Below, piece by piece: positions 17,392 to 26,711 of a DNA stretch of 64,000 nt. The position numbers and the translations under genes were made by a program. Origin of the DNA: Pseudarthrobacter sp. NamE2 (GTDB lineage: Bacteria > Actinomycetota > Actinomycetes > Actinomycetales > Micrococcaceae). The notes beneath the pieces are model-generated. The model saw only the letters and a list, made by a program, of their open reading frames with translations, was not told the DNA's origin and made no database searches. The first letter of the stretch is position 1. Each line of letters opens with the position of its first letter. The stretch spans positions 1 to 64,000 of the forward strand of contig NZ_VAHN01000004.1 in the NCBI RefSeq assembly GCF_005796205.1, written 5' to 3'.

Positions 17392-17622
17392 ATGTTGAAG
17401 AAGATTGCAGCCGCAGCCGCTCTGGCTGGGGCGCTGGCGTTTTCTGCGGCGGCTCCCGCCGTCTTGTCCGCGGGTTCCCTCGCTGACTCGGGCGGAGTGG
17501 TTGTCGCAAAATCGGGTAACTGGCCCGACCCTATGTCCAAGCCTGTAAAGAGCAAGGGCAGCAGCACTACGGAAGACACCACCTTCACCACCTACTCAGG
17601 CAATTGGCCTGACCCGATGTAA
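17392..17622 (+). CDS. Secreted small pro-peptide with duplicated SGNWPDPM
   Basis: A 76-residue precursor. Residues 1-27 form a Sec-type signal peptide (MLKKIAAAAALAGALAF, then an AxA-like end). The remainder is short and hydrophilic and carries the octapeptide SGNWPDPM twice, at 41-48 and at 69-76, the second ending exactly at the C-terminus. A Ser/Thr/Lys-rich spacer separates them. GAGGAA lies seven bases upstream of the ATG, a consensus-like promoter precedes it and a strong terminator follows, so it is an independent highly expressible unit. The two copies use different codons at five of six degenerate positions, which indicates selection on the peptide. By analogy with Phr/PapR-type precursors it is a candidate signalling peptide for the divergent XRE-TPR regulator. 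An antimicrobial role is an alternative. Confidence 0.8.
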   Translation: MLKKIAAAAALAGALAFSAAAPAVLSAGSLADSGGVVVAKSGNWPDPMSKPVKSKGSSTTEDTTFTTYSGNWPDPM

Positions 17623-17652
17623 TAAGCTTCCTCATTCTGGGAGGCGAGGATG

Positions 17653-17686
17653 GCCCCGGAGCGCACGCTCCGGGGCTGTTCCTTTT
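17653..17686 (+). terminator. Rho-independent terminator of the pro-peptide gene
   Basis: An 11-bp GC-rich stem (17653-17663 with 17666-17676) closes over a two-base centre and is followed by TGTTCCTTTT. It lies 31 bases past the pro-peptide stop codon. Confidence 0.9.
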
Positions 17687-17780
17687 AACCAGGGAGCGTC
17701 GTTGAGAGCGCGTGCAAAAGGCCCTCATAACGTGGGAAGGCTTGACTTGCGTTCAGGAGCTGGCCGGGTGTAGCGGAACG

Positions 17781-17811
17781 AAAAGAGGGCCTCCCGCAGG
17801 AGACCCTCTCT
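17781..17811 (-). terminator. Terminator downstream of tRNA-Pro
   Basis: On the minus strand an 11-bp stem (17799-17809 with 17784-17794, one G-U pair) with a four-base loop is followed by TTTT. It begins eight bases after the encoded CCA of the tRNA. Confidence 0.85.
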
Positions 17812-17816
17812 TGTTG

Positions 17817-17893
<77 letters not shown>

Positions 17894-17959
17894 ATCCGCT
17901 GCAAAAGCAACTTTACAAGGATAGCCGATCCCCGGTCAGGATGTGAAATCCGCCGGGAG

Positions 17960-19786
17960 TCAGACCAGGGAATCCTTCCAGGCCCCATGGAGCTCCGCAA
18001 AACGGCCGCCACCGCCAATCAGGTCAGCCGGGCTGCCGTCCTCGACGATCCGGCCGTCATGGACCACCAGCACGCGGTCTGCGGTCTCAACTGTGGAGAG
18101 GCGGTGGGCAATGATCAGCGCAGTCCTGCCCGCCGATTCCGTCCCGGCCAGCAGGCGTGCCAGCCCGTTCTGGACAAGCCGTTCCGAGGGGATATCCAGC
18201 GACGACGTGGCCTCATCCAGGATCAGCACGGCCGGCCGGGCCAGGAAGGCGCGGGCAAAGCTGATGAGCTGCCGCTGGCCGGAGGAGACGCGGCCGCCGC
18301 GCTTGTTCACGTCGGTGTCGTAGCCTTCGGGCAGTTCCTCGATGAAGTCGTGGGCGCCCACCGCTTTTGCGGCTTCTTCGATTTCAGCCCGGGACGCCTC
18401 GGGCCGGCCCAGCGCGATATTGTCCGCTACCGTCCCGCTGAAAAGGAAGGCCTCCTGGGTGACCATGACGATGTTCCGCCGCAGGTCGCTGGTGCTCAGG
18501 TTCCGCAGGTCCACCCCGTCCAGGGTGAGCGAACCGGAGGTGACGTCGTAGAAGCGGGCGATCAGCTTGGCCAGGGTGGATTTTCCGGCGCCTGTCTGCC
18601 CCACCAAGGCAACAGTCTGCCCGGCGGGAATGTGCAGGTTCAGCCGGGGAACGATCACAGGGCCGTCGCCGTAGCGGAACTCCACGTCCTTGAAGTCGAT
18701 GCCGCCCTTGGCATTTTTCAGCGCCACGGGGTTCTTCGGCGGCCGCACGGTGGGCACCTCCTCGAGCAGCCCGGAGACTTTTTCCAGGGCTGCCTGGGCG
18801 CTCTGGAAGGAGTTGTAGAACATGGCCATCTGGTCCACGGGCTGGAAGAACCGCTTGGTGGAGAGCATCAGGGCCAGCAGCACGCCCACGGCAAGGTCTC
18901 CGGTCAGCACCCGGAAACCGCCGAACAGCAGGACCACCGCCACGCAGACGTTGCCGATCAGCACCAGTCCGGGCTGGAAGATGCCGTTGAGGTTGATGGA
19001 GCGGACAGTCACCCTGCGGTAGTCCTCGGCGAGTTGCCCGTACTGTTCGGCATTCTCGCGTTCCTTGCGGAAGGCCTTGACGGCACGGATGCCTGTCATG
19101 GTTTCCACGAAGTGCACGATCAGCCGGGCGGACACCACCCGGGATTCGCGGAAGGCGATCTGGGAGTGCTTCTGGTACCAGCGTGCCAGGAAGAACATGG
19201 GAACCCCGGCGGCCAGCACCAGCAGCCCGCTGCGCCAGTCCAGGGCGAAGACCGTGACCGCGGTGAAGACCATGAACAGCAGGCCCGAGGCCAAAGAGCT
19301 GACCCCCGAATCCAGGAGTTCGCGGAGGGCCTCGAGATCTGAAGTCTGCCGGGCAATGATCCGGCCGGAGGTGTACTTTTCATGGAACTCAAGGCTGAGC
19401 CGCTGGGTGTGGCGGAAGACCCGCAGCCGCAGGTCCAGCAGCATGGCCTGGCTGAGCTTCGCAGTGGAGGTGACGTACAGGGCGGTGAGTCCCGCCGTCG
19501 CTATGGCGGCGAGCAGGTACGCGACGCCGGTCAGCACGAGGGGAAGGTTGTCTCCGGCGCGCAGGGCCGGCAGGGCGTGGTCGATGCCGAAGGCGATGAG
19601 CGCCGGGCCGGCCACGCGCGCGGCCTGGGAGAGGACCACCGTGGCAATGGTCAACCAGAACCGTACCCGGACGGGCCGGATGAGGGACCCCAGCAAGGCG
19701 AGCGACCGCCGTCGTAGGGCCCTGCTGTCACTCTTGCTGAGGTGGGCGTTGTCTTCGTTCGCCGTGCCGAACGTGGCAGTGCTCAT
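17960..19786 (-). CDS. ABC exporter half-transporter, subunit with canonical Walker B Glu
   Basis: A 608-residue type IV ABC half-transporter: an N-terminal six-helix membrane domain (about 35-330) fused to a nucleotide-binding domain (about 365-600). The Walker A is GQTGAGKST and the Walker B is [12 protein letters not shown] with the catalytic glutamate. The signature is the unusual VSSGQ ([16 protein letters not shown]), and the H-loop is IAHRLST. It overlaps the second ABC gene by four bases. Paired with that subunit it forms a heterodimer with one consensus and one degenerate ATP site, as in LmrCD, BmrCD and TM287/288. It is probably a drug or lipid exporter; the substrate is unknown. 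Confidence 0.92.
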   Translation of the reverse strand: MSTATFGTANEDNAHLSKSDSRALRRRSLALLGSLIRPVRVRFWLTIATVVLSQAARVAGPALIAFGIDHALPALRAGDNLPLVLTGVAYLLAAIATAGLTALYVTSTAKLSQAMLLDLRLRVFRHTQRLSLEFHEKYTSGRIIARQTSDLEALRELLDSGVSSLASGLLFMVFTAVTVFALDWRSGLLVLAAGVPMFFLARWYQKHSQIAFRESRVVSARLIVHFVETMTGIRAVKAFRKERENAEQYGQLAEDYRRVTVRSINLNGIFQPGLVLIGNVCVAVVLLFGGFRVLTGDLAVGVLLALMLSTKRFFQPVDQMAMFYNSFQSAQAALEKVSGLLEEVPTVRPPKNPVALKNAKGGIDFKDVEFRYGDGPVIVPRLNLHIPAGQTVALVGQTGAGKSTLAKLIARFYDVTSGSLTLDGVDLRNLSTSDLRRNIVMVTQEAFLFSGTVADNIALGRPEASRAEIEEAAKAVGAHDFIEELPEGYDTDVNKRGGRVSSGQRQLISFARAFLARPAVLILDEATSSLDIPSERLVQNGLARLLAGTESAGRTALIIAHRLSTVETADRVLVVHDGRIVEDGSPADLIGGGGRFAELHGAWKDSLV

Positions 19787-21591
19787 CGGGTAACCTCCTC
19801 TGCATGGTCCTCAAGCGCTGAAAATTCAGAGTCCAGGTCCCGGGGTTCCCGGTCCAGGCTGGCAATGACGTAGCGGTAGTGGTCGTTGGAGGCCAGCAAG
19901 CCGGTATGCGTCCCGACGGCGGTGATGCGGCCGTCCTCCAGCAGGGCCACACGGTCGGCAAGCGCCACGGTGGAGGGCCGGTGCGCCACGATCAGGGTGG
20001 TGGTGTCTGAGAGGACCTGGCGCAGCCTGTTCTCCACCAGTTCCTCGGTGTGGACGTCCAGGGCTGACAGTGGGTCATCGAGGACCAGGACGCGCGGGCG
20101 GGCAGCTATGGCGCGGGCCAGGGCAATCCGCTGCCGCTGCCCGCCGGACAGGCTGAGCCCTTCCTCGCCGATCAGGGTCTCTACGCCTTGGGGGAGCGAG
20201 AAAGCGAAGTGCGCCTGTGCCACGTCCAGCGCCTCGTTCAGGACGTCATCGGTGCGTTCCGGGGCACCTAGCAGGACGTTGTCACGGACCGAGTCGGAGA
20301 AGAGGGTGGTGTCCTCGAACGCCACCGCGACGATGCGCCGCAGTTCTTCCACGTCGAAGTCCCGCAGGTCAACCCCGTCGATGGTGATGGAACCGCCAGT
20401 GACGTCATACAGCCGCGGGACCAGCTGGATCAGGGCGCTTTTGCCGCTCCCCGTAATGCCCACCAGCGCCATGGTTTCGCCCGGAAGGACCTCCAGGTTG
20501 ATGTCCTGGAGGATGGGCTTGTCCGGTGCGTCATCGAACGCGAAGGAGGCGTTGCTGAACCGGAGGGCGCCGGTTACCTGCGTGGGGCACCGCGGCTGAG
20601 GGGGACTGGTGATGGCGTTGTGCGTGTCCATCACTTCGTAATGGCGGTCGACGGCGGTCTTGGCGGTCAGTGCCATGGCCAGCAGCATGCCTGAGAACTC
20701 CACGGGAGAGGCGATGACGGCTGCGGTGGCAAAGAAGGCCACCAGTGCCCCGATGTCCAGCTGGCCGCTGGCGCACAGCGTCACACCGACCACCAGGCCG
20801 GCGCCGAGCGCGAGCTCGGGCAGGAGGGTGACCACCATGGTGAACATCGCCTGGTGGCGGGCCTTCTCGATCTCCGTCTGGCGGAGTTCCTCCGCCTGTT
20901 CGTTGAAGTTCTCCAGGGCTTCACGGCTGCGGCCGAAGGCCTTGAGCACGCGGATCCCGTGGACGGATTCCTCCACGGTGGTGGCAAGGTCGCCGGCCTG
21001 GTCCTGGCTGCGACGGGCCACCTTGCTGAAACGGGTGCGGAACCGGAAGCTGTACGCCATGATGGGCACCGCAGCGGCCAGGAAGATCAGGGCCAGCTGC
21101 CAGCTCATGGCAAACATGACGCTGATGCCGATAATGACGGTGAGCGTGGTGACCACCAGCATGATGGCGCCGAAGGCCATCCAGCGGCGCAGGAAGTTGA
21201 GGTCCGTCATGGCGCGGGAGAGCAGCTGGCCCGAGCCCCAGCAGTCGTGGAAGGAAACTGCCAGGTCCTGCAGGTGGCCGTAGAGCGACACCCGCATCTG
21301 CGTCTCCACCGACGTGGCGGGATTGATGACGAACTGCCGGCGGAGCGCGACGAGGCCGGCCTCTGCCACGCCCAGGACAAGGATTACCGCGGCGGAAATC
21401 CACACGGCTTCGGTGGCGCCGCCGGGCTTCAGTGACTCGTTGACGAGTACCCGCAGCACCTGGGGGATGGCCAGGGCAACCACACTGGCCAGGAGCGCGC
21501 ACAGCAGCCCGAGCAGGAGCCGGGGGATGATGGGGCGGACATGGGGATAGAGACGGCTGATGGATCGAAAGAATGGAGTTTGCCTGGCCAT
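19783..21591 (-). CDS. ABC exporter half-transporter, subunit with degenerate Walker B (Asp)
   Basis: A 602-residue half-transporter with an N-terminal six-helix domain and a C-terminal NBD. The Walker A is GITGSGKSA. The Walker B is [12 protein letters not shown], where aspartate replaces the catalytic glutamate. The signature is the canonical [16 protein letters not shown]. This is the complementary pattern to the partner subunit, so the single competent ATP site would combine the partner's Walker B with this LSGGQ. It is the first gene of the two-gene operon, which starts at 21591 upstream of the tRNA-proximal partner. Multidrug-type export is inferred. Confidence 0.92.
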   Translation of the reverse strand: MARQTPFFRSISRLYPHVRPIIPRLLLGLLCALLASVVALAIPQVLRVLVNESLKPGGATEAVWISAAVILVLGVAEAGLVALRRQFVINPATSVETQMRVSLYGHLQDLAVSFHDCWGSGQLLSRAMTDLNFLRRWMAFGAIMLVVTTLTVIIGISVMFAMSWQLALIFLAAAVPIMAYSFRFRTRFSKVARRSQDQAGDLATTVEESVHGIRVLKAFGRSREALENFNEQAEELRQTEIEKARHQAMFTMVVTLLPELALGAGLVVGVTLCASGQLDIGALVAFFATAAVIASPVEFSGMLLAMALTAKTAVDRHYEVMDTHNAITSPPQPRCPTQVTGALRFSNASFAFDDAPDKPILQDINLEVLPGETMALVGITGSGKSALIQLVPRLYDVTGGSITIDGVDLRDFDVEELRRIVAVAFEDTTLFSDSVRDNVLLGAPERTDDVLNEALDVAQAHFAFSLPQGVETLIGEEGLSLSGGQRQRIALARAIAARPRVLVLDDPLSALDVHTEELVENRLRQVLSDTTTLIVAHRPSTVALADRVALLEDGRITAVGTHTGLLASNDHYRYVIASLDREPRDLDSEFSALEDHAEEVTR

Positions 21592-21722
21592 GCCCGCTTC
21601 TCAAGCTCTAAATCGAATGTAGTTTCCCGTAGCAACTACCCTATGCCATGGGGTGAGACGATTCACAGGGATGCGGGCGTCCCCATCATCTTGCTTAGTT
21701 ATTGCGTTCTGTAATGATGCTT

Positions 21723-22667
21723 TCAGCCGGGCGGGGTGAGGGTCAGCAGGACTGCCTCGGGCTTGCAGGCGATCCTTACCGGTGAGAAGCGGGAGGTGCC
21801 GATGCCGCCTGAGACATTGACCGGCGTCGTGCTTCCGTTGCTGGACCAGTCGTTCAGGCCCTTTGCCCGCCACGTGGGGAGGTCGCAGTTGGAGACCAGC
21901 GCTCCGTAGCCCGGGATGCACAGCTGCCCGCCGTGGGTATGGCCCGCCAGCAGGAGGTCCGCGCCGTTCTCCGTGAAGTGGTCCAGAACGCGCTGGTAGG
22001 GCGCATGGACCACCGCCACCTTGAGGTGGTCGTTGGAGTCCTGGTTGACCGTCCCGCGCGGCCATCCGGCATAGCGTTCCCGGTTCAGGTGAGGATCGTC
22101 CACTCCGGAAAAATCGAAGCGCATGCCGTTGAGGACCAGCGACTGATGCCTGTTGGTCAGGTCGATCCAGCCGCCCATCCCAAACCCGGAGCGCAGCCTC
22201 GGCCAATCCAGCGGGACAGTCTTGGGCCGCACTTTGGAGGGGCCCAGCAGGTAGGAAGCGGGGTTCCGCAGGCTGGGCGCGAAGTAGTCGTTGGAGCCGG
22301 GGACAAAAACGCCCGGAAACTGCAGTAGGGGGCGCAGGGCCGCCAGCAGCGGATCCACTGCCTGTGCGTGGCTGAGGTTGTCCCCCGTGTTAACCACCAG
22401 GTCCGGTTCCAGGTCCGCCAAGGATTCCAGCCAGGCTGCCTTCTTTTTCTGGCCCGGGACAAAGTGGATGTCACTGAGGTGGAGAATGCGGAACGGTGCC
22501 CGGCCCGGGGGCAGGATTTCCAGTGTTTCCTCGCGAAGCACGAACTGGTTCTTCTCCCACAGCCCGTAGCCGAAGGCGACTATTCCTGCGGCTGCTCCGG
22601 CTCCTGCGGTGACGGCAAAGCCGCGCCCGACGGTACGGACGCGGCTGGCCAGCTCGTTCATGGTCAT
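21723..22667 (-). CDS. Membrane-anchored metallophosphoesterase
   Basis: A 314-residue calcineurin-like phosphoesterase of the YkuE type. An N-terminal hydrophobic segment (FAVTAGAGAAAGIVAFGYGL) anchors it. The metal-binding motifs are LHLSDIHF, NTGDN, GSNDYF (GNHE equivalent) and AGHTHGGQ. The gene lies six bases downstream of the penicillin-binding protein gene, in the same order as the ponA2-metallophosphoesterase pair known in mycobacteria. That suggests cotranscription and a link to cell-envelope maintenance. Confidence 0.9.
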   Translation of the reverse strand: MTMNELASRVRTVGRGFAVTAGAGAAAGIVAFGYGLWEKNQFVLREETLEILPPGRAPFRILHLSDIHFVPGQKKKAAWLESLADLEPDLVVNTGDNLSHAQAVDPLLAALRPLLQFPGVFVPGSNDYFAPSLRNPASYLLGPSKVRPKTVPLDWPRLRSGFGMGGWIDLTNRHQSLVLNGMRFDFSGVDDPHLNRERYAGWPRGTVNQDSNDHLKVAVVHAPYQRVLDHFTENGADLLLAGHTHGGQLCIPGYGALVSNCDLPTWRAKGLNDWSSNGSTTPVNVSGGIGTSRFSPVRIACKPEAVLLTLTPPG

Positions 22668-22673
22668 GGTCGG

Positions 22674-25061
22674 CTAGCCGTTTCCGCGGCCATTGTCATC
22701 GTTCGCGCTGCCGCTGCCGCTGCCGCTGTCGCTGCCGCTGCCGCTGCCGCTGCCGCTGTCGCTGCCGCTGCCGCTGTCGCCGTTGCCGGCCGGAGCGGGA
22801 GCAGGCGCGGGTTGGGTGGCTGCGGGAGCCGGCGCCTGCGCCCTGGTGGCTTGCGGGGCAGACGTAGCGGGAGTCCGGGTGGTGGAACCGCCACCGCCGT
22901 TCAGCATGCTGCTCGGCGGCGCAGGGAACGGATCGGTGCCGTAGGCCGGAGCGATCTGTGCCATGAACCTGGAGAACATTGGGCCGGCGATCATGTAGCC
23001 GTCGATGCCCTGGTAGAACTTGCCGTTCACGGTGATGTTCTGGCCGGCGCGGTCCTGTGCACCCAGCGGGTCACCGAACCAGGCGGCGGTGGCCAGGCCG
23101 GTGGTGTGGCCAACAACCCAGGTGGAGCCGTTGTTGTTGGACGTACCGGTCTTGGCGCCGATGGGGAAGGTGGTCCGGGTGGAGATCCGGGGCTGGATCA
23201 GCGAGCCGGAACCGCGGTTCAGCACCTCCTGCAGCGCGTAGTTGACGCCACGGGCCACTTCGGGCTTCACGGCGTCCCGGCAGTTGGTGGACTGGGCGGG
23301 GAGCTGCTTTCCGGTCTGGTCCGTCACCGAGGTGATGGCGATGGCCTCGCAGAACTTGCCGTCGTTCGCGAACGTGGCGAATGCGCTGGCCATGGTCAGC
23401 GGGGAGGTCTGCGTGGACCCCAGCAGGTTGGCCAAGGTGGACATATCGATCTTTGGGTTCGGATCCCCGTCCGCCGGGAGGCCGCCGTGGAGTCCGGTGG
23501 CGTCCACAATCTTTTGGATGCCGCAGAAGTCCAGCTGTGCCGCGGACGCGAACGTCACGGTGTTGATGGAGTTGTAGAGGCCTTCCAGGACGGACAGCGG
23601 CCGGTACCACTGGGGTTCGGCGTTCTGCAGGTCGTCTGCTGCGCCGAGTGCCTTCTGCGCCGTGTTGTAGGCGCCGGTTACCTGGCCGCAGGAGTTGCGC
23701 CATGGGAAGTTCAGCGGGTAGCGGCGCTGGGCCGAGTTCACCACGGTGTTCATCGACTTGCCCTCGTTCAGCCACTCGGCAAAGGTGAAGGGCTTCATGG
23801 TGGACCCTGGCTGTGCCCCGCCCAGGCCGTTGAGGTCATTGCCGTCCCTGTCCAGCTTGTCCACGTTGAAGTTCACCTGCGAGTCGAATGACCCTTCGGC
23901 AGGCAGGAACGTGGTGTTCTGGGCCATGGCGACGATCTTGCCGCTGTTGGGCTGCACGGATACCAGGGCGGCGCCCCACTTGTCCGGGTTCGCGCCGGCG
24001 GAAGCGTTCACCTGTTCCTGGGCCGCGGCCTGCGCGGCCGGGTCCAGGGTGGTGGTGATGGTCAGGCCTCCGCCGTAGATGAGGCGTTCACGTTCTTCGC
24101 GTTCCGCCCCGTAAGCCGGGTTGTTTTCCAGCAGGTGCAGCACGTAGTCGCAGAAGTAGGGGGCGGTGGCAGCGTAGGCACAGCCCTGCTTGGGCCGGGT
24201 CACGTTGGTTTCCACCGGGGTGGCCACCGCGGCGTCGTAGTCGGCCTGCGTGATCTTGCCCTGGTCGAACATGAGCTTGAGCACCAGGTCCCGGCGCTGC
24301 TTGGAGGCCTCCGGGTTGTTGATCGGATCGAAGGCGGACGGGCTGTTGACCAGGCCGGCGAGCAGCGCAGCCTGGGGCAGGGTCAGGTCCTTGGCGGAAG
24401 TGCTGAAGAAGAACCTGGACGCAGCTTCGATGCCGTAGGCGTCACGGTTGAAGAAGACGATGTTCAGGTAGCCCTCAAGGATCTGCTCCTTGCTGAACTC
24501 CTTCTCCAGGGCAATTGCCAGTTTCATCTCGCGGAGCTTGTCGCCCACGCCCTTATTCACGCCGTTGAGCTTGATCTGGTCCTCGTTGCCCTCTGCGGCG
24601 AGGTTGGCGTTGAGGACGTTGTTCACGTACTGCTGCGTGATCGTTGAGGCACCTTGGCGGTTGCCGCGCGCCGTGCTCACCAAAGCGCGGAGGATGCCTG
24701 TGGTGTCCACACCGCCGTGGTCATAAAAACGGCTGTCCTCGACGGCGATGACAGCCTCTTTCACGAACGGTGAAATTTGGTCCAGGGAGACCTTGGTGCG
24801 GTTCTCCGTGTAGACGCTTGCAATCTCACTGCCGTCCGCCGCCAGGATCCTGGTGGTCTGGTTCGGCGGATCCACCTTCAGTTCCGCCGGAAGTGTGTCG
24901 AAAAACTCGATGGAACCGCTTGCGGCGCTGCCCGAGACGGCGGCCGCCGGGACCAGCAGGCCGGCTACCAGGACACCGCAGATCGCACTCACGCCAAGGA
25001 AAACTAGGATCTTTCCGAGGGTGGTGGCAGTATCGAATAAGGGGTTCTTACGAGATGCCAT
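22674..25061 (-). CDS. Bifunctional transglycosylase/transpeptidase (class A PBP)
   Basis: A 795-residue class A penicillin-binding protein starting at MASRKNPLFD (ATG 25061). A membrane helix (about 16-45) is followed by the GT51 glycosyltransferase domain, with AVEDSRFYDHGGVDTTGILR and GASTITQQYVNN. The transpeptidase has the active-site serine in PGSTMKPFTFAEW and the KTG triad element in GAKTGTSNNN. The C-terminus is low complexity: Pro/Ala-rich and then a Gly-Ser-Asp run encoded by a 6-base microsatellite. No PASTA domain is seen. It builds peptidoglycan at the outer membrane face. Confidence 0.95.
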   Translation of the reverse strand: MASRKNPLFDTATTLGKILVFLGVSAICGVLVAGLLVPAAAVSGSAASGSIEFFDTLPAELKVDPPNQTTRILAADGSEIASVYTENRTKVSLDQISPFVKEAVIAVEDSRFYDHGGVDTTGILRALVSTARGNRQGASTITQQYVNNVLNANLAAEGNEDQIKLNGVNKGVGDKLREMKLAIALEKEFSKEQILEGYLNIVFFNRDAYGIEAASRFFFSTSAKDLTLPQAALLAGLVNSPSAFDPINNPEASKQRRDLVLKLMFDQGKITQADYDAAVATPVETNVTRPKQGCAYAATAPYFCDYVLHLLENNPAYGAEREERERLIYGGGLTITTTLDPAAQAAAQEQVNASAGANPDKWGAALVSVQPNSGKIVAMAQNTTFLPAEGSFDSQVNFNVDKLDRDGNDLNGLGGAQPGSTMKPFTFAEWLNEGKSMNTVVNSAQRRYPLNFPWRNSCGQVTGAYNTAQKALGAADDLQNAEPQWYRPLSVLEGLYNSINTVTFASAAQLDFCGIQKIVDATGLHGGLPADGDPNPKIDMSTLANLLGSTQTSPLTMASAFATFANDGKFCEAIAITSVTDQTGKQLPAQSTNCRDAVKPEVARGVNYALQEVLNRGSGSLIQPRISTRTTFPIGAKTGTSNNNGSTWVVGHTTGLATAAWFGDPLGAQDRAGQNITVNGKFYQGIDGYMIAGPMFSRFMAQIAPAYGTDPFPAPPSSMLNGGGGSTTRTPATSAPQATRAQAPAPAATQPAPAPAPAGNGDSGSGSDSGSGSGSGSDSGSGSGSANDDNGRGNG
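22705..22783. repeat. GCTGCC/GCTGTC hexanucleotide microsatellite in PBP 3' end
   Basis: About thirteen near-perfect six-base units (GCTGCC or GCTGTC on the plus strand) encode the alternating Gly-Ser/Asp-Ser tail of the penicillin-binding protein. Unit gain or loss keeps the frame, so only tail length should vary. Confidence 0.9.
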
Positions 25062-25098
25062 GTTTTCCACTTTACCGGCAAGGACTAGTCTTTCTCTC

Positions 25099-25254
25099 AT
25101 GACCAAATGGGAGTACGCGACGATTCCGCTCATTATCCACGCCACAAAGCAGATTCTGGACCAGTGGGGAGACGACGGGTGGGAGCTCGTCCAGGTTGTC
25201 CCGGGACCCGACGGAAACGGCCTCGTTGCCTACCTCAAGAGGGAGAAGCAGTAG
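25099..25254 (+). CDS. DUF4177 domain-containing small protein
   Basis: A 51-residue protein, MTKWEYATIPLIIHATKQIL onward, then DQWGDDGWELVQVVPGPDG and a Lys-rich end. The KWEY...LN..G..GWELV pattern is the DUF4177 signature. The function is unknown. It is divergent from the penicillin-binding protein gene across 37 bases, and the RidA gene starts two bases after its stop, so it is probably cotranscribed with it. The same order occurs in other actinobacteria. Confidence 0.85.
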   Translation: MTKWEYATIPLIIHATKQILDQWGDDGWELVQVVPGPDGNGLVAYLKREKQ

Positions 25255-25255
25255 C

Positions 25256-25789
25256 ATGAGCACCCCCGCAGAAGCCCGCACCGGCGCGGCAGCGGCCCCT
25301 GTTTCAGCCGTCGAGCAGCGCCTCGCCGAACTCGGCCTGACCCTTCCGGAAGTGGCTCCGCCAGTAGCTGCGTACGTGCCCGCCGTCGTCTCCGGCAGCC
25401 ACGTGTACACCTCAGGCCAGCTTCCTTTTGTTAATGGCAAACTCGAAGCAACGGGGAAGGTTTCAGCCGGCACCGAGGGTGCCGCGGATGAGCCCACCGT
25501 CTCGCCCGAGGACGCCCAGCGCTACGCCGCCGTCTGTGCAGTGAACGCGCTGGCCGCCGTCAAAAGCGTGATCGGCGACTTGGACCGGATCACGCGTATC
25601 GTCAAGGTTGTGGGATTCGTCTCCTCCGACCCGTCCTTTACCGGACAGCCCGCAGTCATCAACGGTGCCTCCGAACTGCTGGGCCGCGTCCTTGGTGACG
25701 CCGGGCAGCACGCCCGTTCCGCCGTCGGCGTTGCCGTCCTCCCGCTCGACGCGCCGGTGGAAGTCGAACTGATCGCCGAATTCAACTAG
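25256..25789 (+). CDS. RidA (YjgF/UK114) family protein
   Basis: A 177-residue RidA-like protein starting at MSTPAEARTG. The core EQRLAELGLTLPEVAPPVAAY, then VVSGSHVYTSGQLPFVNGKL and VNALAAVKSVIGDLDRITRIVKV, matches the long actinobacterial RidA subgroup. Canonical RidA enzymes hydrolyse reactive enamine/imine intermediates using a conserved arginine. I do not see a clear equivalent of that Arg in the usual C-terminal position, so deaminase activity is uncertain. It lies between DUF4177 and a NUDIX gene. Confidence 0.85.
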   Translation: MSTPAEARTGAAAAPVSAVEQRLAELGLTLPEVAPPVAAYVPAVVSGSHVYTSGQLPFVNGKLEATGKVSAGTEGAADEPTVSPEDAQRYAAVCAVNALAAVKSVIGDLDRITRIVKVVGFVSSDPSFTGQPAVINGASELLGRVLGDAGQHARSAVGVAVLPLDAPVEVELIAEFN

Positions 25790-25799
25790 GTCGCTTCCC

Positions 25800-26711
25800 T
25801 TGCCTCAGCTCGCCCGACGCCTTTTCGCACTGCCCCAGGACCTGGAGGGGGCAGCGCAAAGCTGGCTCGAACACGGCGAGCGGACCCCGCGGGCTGCCCG
25901 CTTTGCGTCGTCCGTTGTCCTGCTGCGCGATTCCCCCAACGGCCTCGAGACCTGGCTGGCCTACCGGCCGGGCACCTCGCCGCTGGGGGTCCTCGCGTTT
26001 CCCGGCGGTTCCCTGGACGCTGCCGACGACGAGCCCATCAGCTGGTTGGGCCCCTCGCCGCAGTACTGGGCTGAGCAGATGGGTACGGACGACGTCGGGC
26101 TGGCGCGGCGGCACGTAGTGGGCGCCATTCGGGAACTGTTCGAGGAAACAGGGGTGCTGCTGGCGGGGCCCGATATGACCAGCACGGTGGAAGCAACCTC
26201 CACCACGGAGTGGATGCGTGCCCGGCTGGCGGTGGCCGACCAGGAAAAGACCTTCGCGCAGGTGCTCGACAAGCGGGGCCTTTCGCTCCGGACCGACCTG
26301 CTGAAGTCCCTGGTGAACTGGCGAAGCCCCGACTTCTCCCACCGCAGGTTCGACACCCGCTACTTCGCTGCCACCGTGCCCCTGGGCCAGGAGCCCACGC
26401 TCCTGGAAGGCAAGGGCGTCTGGGGCAGGTGGGTGAATGCCGGCAAGGTGATCGAGGAGCGGAACACCACCATCCTCGGGGATGAAGTGGGCCAGGAAAA
26501 CACCAAGGGCCGCATGCTCGGCGAGCTCCTGGTCCCCGGCTCCGAGATTATGCTGGAAAAGATGGCCACCGCCAACGGCTGCATTGCGTACCTGAGCTAC
26601 AAGCGCAAAGCCCACGTGTACCAACCCAGCCTCGTGGTGGAGGACGGCCGGATGCTGCTCGAAGTGGAAGCCGCCAAGACGACGCCCGGCGATCCCCAGC
26701 GGGAACGCTAG
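25800..26711 (+). CDS. NUDIX hydrolase
   Basis: A 303-residue NUDIX protein with a TTG start ten bases after the RidA stop. The fold is seen in FASSVVLLRD, YRPGTSPLGVLAFPGGSLDA and a Nudix box, HVVGAIRELFEETGVLL, with the REXXEEXG core RELFEETG. A long insertion separates the GG of the box start from the RE helix, as in NUDT19-like/CoA-diphosphatase relatives. It would hydrolyse a nucleoside diphosphate linked to another moiety. It ends by overlapping a convergent small gene by four bases. Confidence 0.88.
   Translation: MPQLARRLFALPQDLEGAAQSWLEHGERTPRAARFASSVVLLRDSPNGLETWLAYRPGTSPLGVLAFPGGSLDAADDEPISWLGPSPQYWAEQMGTDDVGLARRHVVGAIRELFEETGVLLAGPDMTSTVEATSTTEWMRARLAVADQEKTFAQVLDKRGLSLRTDLLKSLVNWRSPDFSHRRFDTRYFAATVPLGQEPTLLEGKGVWGRWVNAGKVIEERNTTILGDEVGQENTKGRMLGELLVPGSEIMLEKMATANGCIAYLSYKRKAHVYQPSLVVEDGRMLLEVEAAKTTPGDPQRER

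Noticed and set aside
17700..17780. Possible attachment site or phage remnant near the tRNA-Pro gene
   Set aside because: No duplicated tRNA 3' end, integrase or phage gene was seen on either side.
22368..23891. Long open frame antisense to the penicillin-binding protein and metallophosphoesterase genes
   Set aside because: High-GC DNA opens the opposite strand. The encoded sequence is low complexity with no motifs, while both sense genes have full catalytic motif sets.
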